Assembly (NCBI GenBank): GCA_934133175.1
Contig: CAKPAX010000035.1
Location: 1 to 11,296, forward strand
Source: an uncultured Clostridia bacterium
Lineage (GTDB): Bacteria > Bacillota > Clostridia > TANB77 > CAG-508
Length of the DNA: 11,296 nucleotides
Direction: 5' to 3'
Shown: positions 6,623 through 11,296 of the stretch, in pieces
Position numbering within the stretch: position 1 is the stretch's first letter
Layout: each line of letters starts with the position of its first letter
Notes under the pieces: generated by a model
The model's input: the letters and a program-made list of their open reading frames with translations, nothing else
What the model was told of the DNA's origin: nothing
The model's database searches: none
Program-made: the position numbers and the translations under genes

Positions 6623-9600
6623 TTATTCAGAAACTGTACTAGTTGCTGTAGAATCTACATCTGCAACTTTGTCAAGTTCTTCTTCAGTACTAATATGTGT
6701 ATTTTGATATCTTTGCATTCCTGTTCCTGCTGGTATTAATTTACCAATAATAACATTTTCTTTTAATCCAAGTAAATTATCTTCTTTACCTTTAACAGCA
6801 GCTTCTGTTAATACTCTTGTTGTTTCTTGGAATGACGCAGCTGATAAGAAACTATCTGTTGCAAGAGATGCTTTTGTTATACCAAGTAATACTCTTTTAC
6901 CTGTAGCAGGTTTTTTACCTTCTGCTTCTGCTTCTTTGTTTTTATCTTCAAATTCATACATATCAACAAGTGATCCAGGGAACATATCTGTCTCTCCATT
7001 ATCGTCAACTCTTACTTTCTTAAGCATTTGTCTACCAATAACTTCGATATGCTTATCATTTATATCAACACCTTGGTTTCTATAAACTTTTTGAACTTCA
7101 GCAATTAAGTAGTTGTATACACCTTCTGGACCTTTTATTGCTAAAATTTCGGCAGGATTTATTGAACCTTCAATTAATGCATCTCCAGCTTCAACCATAT
7201 CTCCATCTTTAACTTTAATTTTAGCTCCAAATGGTATTGTATATGTTTTAGCATCATCTTTAGATTTGACAACAATTTCTTTTTTGTTCTTAGTTTCTTT
7301 TATTGATACTTTACCATCTATTTCTGTTATAATTGCAAGTCCCTTTGGTTTTCTAGCTTCAAATAACTCTTCAACCCTTGGAAGACCTTGTGTAATATCG
7401 GCAGCACCAGCACCACCAGCGTGTTTTGTGTTCATTGTAAGCTGTGTACCAGGTTCACCAATTGATTGAGCAGCAACAATACCAATTGCTTCACCAATTG
7501 AAACTTTATTTCTTCTTGCTAAACTCATACCATAACATTTTTGACATACACCATGTTTTGATCTACATCCAAGAACTGAACGAACTTTAGCTCTTTCAAC
7601 TCCTGCTTTTACTATTTTTTCTGCGATATCATCAGTTATTAAAGTTTCTGTATCTGCAATAACTTCTTTAGTATTAGGATCAATTATATCTTCTAATGGA
7701 TATCTTCCTAATAATCTTTCTTGCATTCCTTCAATAATTTGATTTCCATCTTTAATATCAAATACTTCTATACCATCATGTGTACCACAATCGTCTTCTC
7801 TTACTATTATATCTTGAGAAACGTCAACTAATCTTCTTGTTAAATATCCAGAGTCAGCTGTTCTTAAAGCTGTATCTGCAAGACCTTTTCTAGCTTGGTG
7901 AGAAGATATAAAGTATTCCAAAGCATCTAATCCTTCTAGGAATGATGATTTAATTGGAATTTCTATTGCTTTACCTGTAGTTCCAGCCATAAGTCCTCTC
8001 ATACCAGCAATTTGTCTTAATTGGCTTATATTACCACGGGCTCCAGATTTAGCCATCATATAAATTGGGTTTAAGTCATCAAAGTTTTTCTTCATTTCGT
8101 TTCCAACTTCATCTGTAGCTTTTTCCCATATCTTAATTACAGATTCATATCTTTCTTTATCTGTAATTAAACCTCTTCTATATTGTTTTCTAACAACTTC
8201 TATTTTCTTATCTGTTTCTGCTAATATTGCCTTTTTAGCTTCTGGCACTTTAACGTCAGCAACAGAAACTGTAATAGCTCCTTTTGTTGAATATTTGTAA
8301 CCAGTAGATTTTATATAATCTAGTAATTCTGCAGTATCAGATAATCCATGTGTATTTATTGATTTTGCAATTATTGGTCCTAAAGCTTTTTTATCAACTG
8401 TAAAATCAATTTCTAATTTAAATTCATTTTCTGGTTTTGTTCTATCTACAAATCCTAAATCTTGCGGAATTTGTTCATTAAATATAAGTCTTCCTACTGT
8501 TGTTTCTATTGTTTGAGTTTTTACTTCATCTCCAACTTGTTTGCTCATTCTTATTTTAACTTTAGCATGTAAACCAACAGCACCATTTTCATAAGCCATT
8601 ACAGCTTCATCTTTATCTTTAAAATATTTTCCTTCACCTAATTCTCCTGGAACTTCCATTGTTATGTAGTAACATCCAAGTAACATATCTTGTGATGGAA
8701 TTGTAACTGGTTTACCATCTTGTGGTTTTAATAAGTTGTTTGTTGAAAGCATCAAATATCTTGATTCTGCTTGAGCTTCTGGTGATAATGGAAGATGCAC
8801 AGCCATTTGGTCACCATCGAAGTCAGCATTGAATGCTGTACAAACTAATGGGTGAAGTTTTATAGCTCTACCCTCTACTAAAACTGGTTCAAAAGCTTGA
8901 ATACCTAATCTATGTAGTGTAGGAGCACGGTTTAATAATACAGGATGATCTTTTATAACTTCCTCTAATATTTCCCATACTTCTGGTCTTAATCTTTCTA
9001 CCATTCTTTTAGCATTTTTAATATTGTGTGCTATATGTCTTCCAACTAATTCTCTCATTACAAATGGTTTAAATAATTCAACAGCCATTTCTTTTGGAAG
9101 ACCACATTGATATATTTTAAGTTCTGGTCCAACAACTATAACAGAACGTCCTGAATAGTCAACCCTTTTTCCTAATAAGTTTTGACGGAATCTACCTTGT
9201 TTTCCTTTAAGCATATCTGATAATGATTTTAATGGTCTGTTTCCAGCACCTGTAACAGGTCTTCCACGTCTACCATTATCAATTAATGCATCTACAGATT
9301 CTTGTAACATTCTCTTTTCATTTCTTACAATGATTTCAGGTGCTCCAAGTTCAAGTAATCTTTTTAATCTGTTATTTCTGTTTATTACTCTTCTATATAA
9401 ATCATTTAAATCTGATGTTGCAAATCTACCACCATCTAATTGAACCATAGGTCTTAAGTCTGGTGGAATAACAGGTACAACATTCATTATCATATTTTCT
9501 GGTCTATTTCCAGATAATCTAAATGATTCTACTGTATCTAATCTTTTAACTAATTTAACTCTTTTTTGTTCACTAGCTCCAGCTATTTCTTTTTTTATTT

Positions 9601-10171
9601 TTTCTGATAATTTATCAAGATCTATTTCTGCTAATAATTTTCTTAAAGCTTCTGCTCCCATTTCTGCTTTAAAAGATTTTTTACCATATTTTTCTTCTGC
9701 TTCATGATATTCTTTTTCGTTTAATATTTGGCATTTTTCAAGTCCAGATGTTCCTTTGTCTGTAACTATATATGATGCAAAATATACTACTTTTTCTAGG
9801 TTTCTTGGTGAAATATCTAACATTAAAGCAATTCTACTTGGTATTCCTTTAAAATACCAAATGTGAGCAACTGGTGCAGCAAGTTCTATATGTCCCATTC
9901 TTTCTCTTCTTACTTTTGATTTTGTAACTTCAACACCACATCTATCACAAACTATACCTTTATATCTAACTCTTTTATATTTACCACAATGACATTCCCA
10001 GTCTTTTGTTGGTCCAAATATTCTTTCGCAGAAAAGTCCATCTTTTTCTGGTTTTAAAGTTCTATAATTTATAGTCTCTGGTTTTTTTACTTCTCCTTTT
10101 GACCATTCTCTTATTTGTTCATCTGACGCAATTCCAATTTTTATTTTATCAAATATTTCTGATTCGTCCAC
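6623..10171 (-). CDS. rpoC: DNA-directed RNA polymerase subunit beta' (RpoC)
   Basis: Beta' forms, with beta, the active-site cleft of RNA polymerase. The 1182-residue product has the first zinc site (C60, C62, C75, C78), switch region LLGKRVDYSGRSV (332-344), the catalytic NADFDGD (448-454) whose three aspartates hold Mg2+, the bridge helix (about 750-785, ending SGYLTRRLVDV), the second zinc site (C795, C869, C876, C879) and the trigger loop beginning GEPGTQLTM (905-913). Two active-site elements are unusual: the bridge helix reads ISSHQARKG where ISTHGARKG is usual, and the trigger loop reads LTMNTKHAGG where LTMRTFHTGG is usual. The start chosen is GTG at 10171: AAGGGG lies 8 nt upstream, and the distance from the start to KIGIAS matches other Firmicute RpoC proteins. 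A longer frame from GTG at 10234 would add 21 residues with no RpoC resemblance, encoded across a hairpin arm. rpoB lies upstream; a terminator follows directly. Confidence 0.97.
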   Translation of the reverse strand: MDESEIFDKIKIGIASDEQIREWSKGEVKKPETINYRTLKPEKDGLFCERIFGPTKDWECHCGKYKRVRYKGIVCDRCGVEVTKSKVRRERMGHIELAAPVAHIWYFKGIPSRIALMLDISPRNLEKVVYFASYIVTDKGTSGLEKCQILNEKEYHEAEEKYGKKSFKAEMGAEALRKLLAEIDLDKLSEKIKKEIAGASEQKRVKLVKRLDTVESFRLSGNRPENMIMNVVPVIPPDLRPMVQLDGGRFATSDLNDLYRRVINRNNRLKRLLELGAPEIIVRNEKRMLQESVDALIDNGRRGRPVTGAGNRPLKSLSDMLKGKQGRFRQNLLGKRVDYSGRSVIVVGPELKIYQCGLPKEMAVELFKPFVMRELVGRHIAHNIKNAKRMVERLRPEVWEILEEVIKDHPVLLNRAPTLHRLGIQAFEPVLVEGRAIKLHPLVCTAFNADFDGDQMAVHLPLSPEAQAESRYLMLSTNNLLKPQDGKPVTIPSQDMLLGCYYITMEVPGELGEGKYFKDKDEAVMAYENGAVGLHAKVKIRMSKQVGDEVKTQTIETTVGRLIFNEQIPQDLGFVDRTKPENEFKLEIDFTVDKKALGPIIAKSINTHGLSDTAELLDYIKSTGYKYSTKGAITVSVADVKVPEAKKAILAETDKKIEVVRKQYRRGLITDKERYESVIKIWEKATDEVGNEMKKNFDDLNPIYMMAKSGARGNISQLRQIAGMRGLMAGTTGKAIEIPIKSSFLEGLDALEYFISSHQARKGLADTALRTADSGYLTRRLVDVSQDIIVREDDCGTHDGIEVFDIKDGNQIIEGMQERLLGRYPLEDIIDPNTKEVIADTETLITDDIAEKIVKAGVERAKVRSVLGCRSKHGVCQKCYGMSLARRNKVSIGEAIGIVAAQSIGEPGTQLTMNTKHAGGAGAADITQGLPRVEELFEARKPKGLAIITEIDGKVSIKETKNKKEIVVKSKDDAKTYTIPFGAKIKVKDGDMVEAGDALIEGSINPAEILAIKGPEGVYNYLIAEVQKVYRNQGVDINDKHIEVIGRQMLKKVRVDDNGETDMFPGSLVDMYEFEDKNKEAEAEGKKPATGKRVLLGITKASLATDSFLSAASFQETTRVLTEAAVKGKEDNLLGLKENVIIGKLIPAGTGMQRYQNTHISTEEELDKVADVDSTATSTVSE

Positions 10172-10179
10172 GAATTTTG

Positions 10180-10185
10180 CCCCTT
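10180..10185 (-). promoter_or_regulatory. Ribosome binding site of rpoC (decides the GTG start)
   Basis: AAGGGG precedes GTG (10171-10169) by 8 nt, ideal spacing. A stronger-looking AGGAGGG lies further upstream (10254-10248) but is 13 nt from the only in-frame start near it, so it does not fit rpoC well. Confidence 0.7.
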
Positions 10186-10205
10186 TCCATATTTTAAATT
10201 CGGGT

Positions 10206-10278
10206 AATCTTAGAACAATCTTAAAACTTAACACCGCTCGAACAATTCCCTCCTGTAGTTTTAAGATTTTCTAAGATT
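10206..10278 (-). repeat. 22-bp imperfect hairpin between rpoB and rpoC, with an orphan Shine-Dalgarno in its loop
   Basis: On the minus strand the left arm (10278-10257) pairs with the right arm (10228-10206) over 22 bp: 10 bp plus 12 bp, interrupted by one bulged G at 10216. The 28-nt loop (10256-10229) contains AGGAGGG, then a TTG codon followed by TTC GAG CGG TGT TAA, and the GTG at 10234. The left arm itself contains AATCTTA twice. No U-tract follows, so it is not a terminator. Possible roles are an RNase III processing site, a translational control element, or the trace of an inverted duplication. Confidence 0.75.
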
Positions 10279-10288
10279 TATTTAATTA

Positions 10289-11296
10289 TTATTCTTCAAT
10301 ATCATCTTGGTCATTATCTAAATTATCTATAGCCAAGTCATTATTAAAAATTTCTTCATCTTCGTCGTCATCTAAATCTCCGAATAACTCTTCGTCATCT
10401 TCCATTAGATCTTCATCTGATGATTCTTCAATGTAATTATTATCAATTTCGTCATCTACTATAACATTTTCTTGTTCTAGTAATTCTTTATCTCTTTCTA
10501 AGTTAAAATCAATTCCTTCATCAATATCTTCTTTAAGTTCTAATTCTCTATTATCATGTGAATATAATTTTATATCTAATCCCAAAGATTGAAGTTCTTT
10601 TACTAAAACTTTAAAGCTTTCTGGAACTCCTGGTTCTGGAACATTTTCACCTTTAACAATTGCCTCATATGTTTTAACACGTCCTACAACGTCATCTGAT
10701 TTAACTGTTAATATTTCTTGTAATGTATAAGCTGCTCCATATGCCTCCAATGCCCAAACTTCCATCTCTCCAAAACGTTGTCCACCAAATTGAGCTTTAC
10801 CTCCAAGTGGTTGTTGTGTAACTAAAGAGTATGGTCCAGTTGAACGAGCATGTATTTTATCATCAACTAAGTGGTGAAGTTTAAGCATATACATAACTCC
10901 AACTGTAATTGGTTTATCAAAAGGTTCACCTGTTCTACCATCATAAAGAGTAGTTTTACCATCTTCTGATAATCCAGATTGTTTAAGTAATTCTTCTATG
11001 TCTTCTTCTGTTGCACCATCAAATACTGGTGTAGATACTTTCCATCCTAATTCTCTTGCAGCAGCTCCTAAATGAACTTCCAAAACTTGACCTAAGTTCA
11101 TACGAGAAGGAACACCAAGTGGGTTAAGTAAGATATCTACTGGTGTACCATCTGGCATAAATGGCATATCTTCAACTGGTAATATTCTTGAAATAACACC
11201 TTTATTTCCATGACGTCCAGCCATTTTATCTCCAACAGATATTTTTCTTTTTGTTGCTATATAACATCTTATAACTTGATTTACTCCAGGTCCTAA
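10289..11296 (-). CDS. rpoB: DNA-directed RNA polymerase subunit beta (RpoB), C-terminal 335 residues (5' end outside window)
   Basis: Reading is open from the window edge (first codon TTA, 11296-11294) to the TAA at 10291-10289, with no start inside. The fragment begins LGPGVNQVIRCYIATKRKI and continues into the conserved KISVGDKMAGRHGNKG, the LNPLGVPSRMNLGQVLEVHLG segment and GGKAQFGGQRFGEMEVWALEAYGAA, the beta C-terminal region that packs against beta'. The conserved fold ends near KELQSLGLDIKLYS; after it comes a tail of about 85 residues, roughly half Asp/Glu with very few basic residues. Acidic tails are known in Firmicute RpoB, and this one is long. The reading frame is intact. rpoC follows after a 117-nt spacer. 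Confidence 0.98.
   Translation of the reverse strand, partial: LGPGVNQVIRCYIATKRKISVGDKMAGRHGNKGVISRILPVEDMPFMPDGTPVDILLNPLGVPSRMNLGQVLEVHLGAAARELGWKVSTPVFDGATEEDIEELLKQSGLSEDGKTTLYDGRTGEPFDKPITVGVMYMLKLHHLVDDKIHARSTGPYSLVTQQPLGGKAQFGGQRFGEMEVWALEAYGAAYTLQEILTVKSDDVVGRVKTYEAIVKGENVPEPGVPESFKVLVKELQSLGLDIKLYSHDNRELELKEDIDEGIDFNLERDKELLEQENVIVDDEIDNNYIEESSDEDLMEDDEELFGDLDDDEDEEIFNNDLAIDNLDNDQDDIEE

Noticed and set aside
10172..10234. N-terminal extension of RpoC from GTG at 10234 (21 extra residues)
   Set aside because: The extra residues do not resemble any RpoC start, the ribosome binding site is 13 nt away, and the codons run through the hairpin arm. The GTG at 10171 has good spacing and gives the family's usual N-terminal length.
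1..11296. Mycoplasma-type code (TGA as Trp), suggested by the extreme AT content
   Set aside because: tilS ends at TGA, no conserved gene contains in-frame TGA, and conserved tryptophans are TGG.
1..11296. tRNA, rRNA, CRISPR, insertion sequence, prophage or integration site
   Set aside because: No cloverleaf or rRNA-like sequence in the spacers, no spaced direct-repeat array, no transposase or integrase frame, and the spacers are too short to hide a mobile element.

Overview
The window is a very AT-rich stretch of a bacterial chromosome. All seven protein genes lie on the minus strand, so transcription runs from high to low coordinates. The low GC, the strong AGGAGG-type ribosome binding sites, the gene block gdpP-rplI-dnaB and the pair tilS-ftsH all suggest a low-GC member of the Firmicutes, probably a Clostridia-like lineage. 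The genetic code looks standard: tilS ends with TGA and tryptophan is written TGG. Species cannot be told from this sequence.

In the direction of transcription the window opens inside rpoB (only the last 335 residues are present, ending in a long acidic tail). A 117-nt spacer holding a 22-bp imperfect hairpin follows, then complete rpoC. A symmetric Rho-independent terminator stands 11 nt past the rpoC stop. A TTGACA/TAAAAT promoter then begins a compact operon: gdpP (membrane c-di-AMP phosphodiesterase), rplI (ribosomal protein L9) and dnaB (replicative helicase). The ribosome binding site of dnaB is written inside the last codons of rplI. After dnaB an extended -10 promoter, overlapped by an 11-bp palindrome, precedes tilS (tRNA-Ile lysidine synthetase, a short form). 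A 217-nt gap with a good promoter leads to ftsH (AAA+ membrane protease), which leaves the window in the middle of its zinc-binding HEAGH motif.

These are housekeeping genes for transcription, replication, translation, c-di-AMP turnover and membrane proteolysis. One functional link is visible: TilS makes the lysidine needed to read AUA codons, and these AT-rich genes use AUA heavily. I do not see a previously undescribed multi-gene system, mobile element, CRISPR array or RNA gene. The points most worth a second look are unusual residues in the RpoC bridge helix and trigger loop, the rpoB-rpoC hairpin that holds an orphan Shine-Dalgarno sequence in its loop, and the palindrome over the tilS promoter. 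Two apparent long reading-frame starts (rpoC and tilS) are corrected here to internal starts with better ribosome binding sites.
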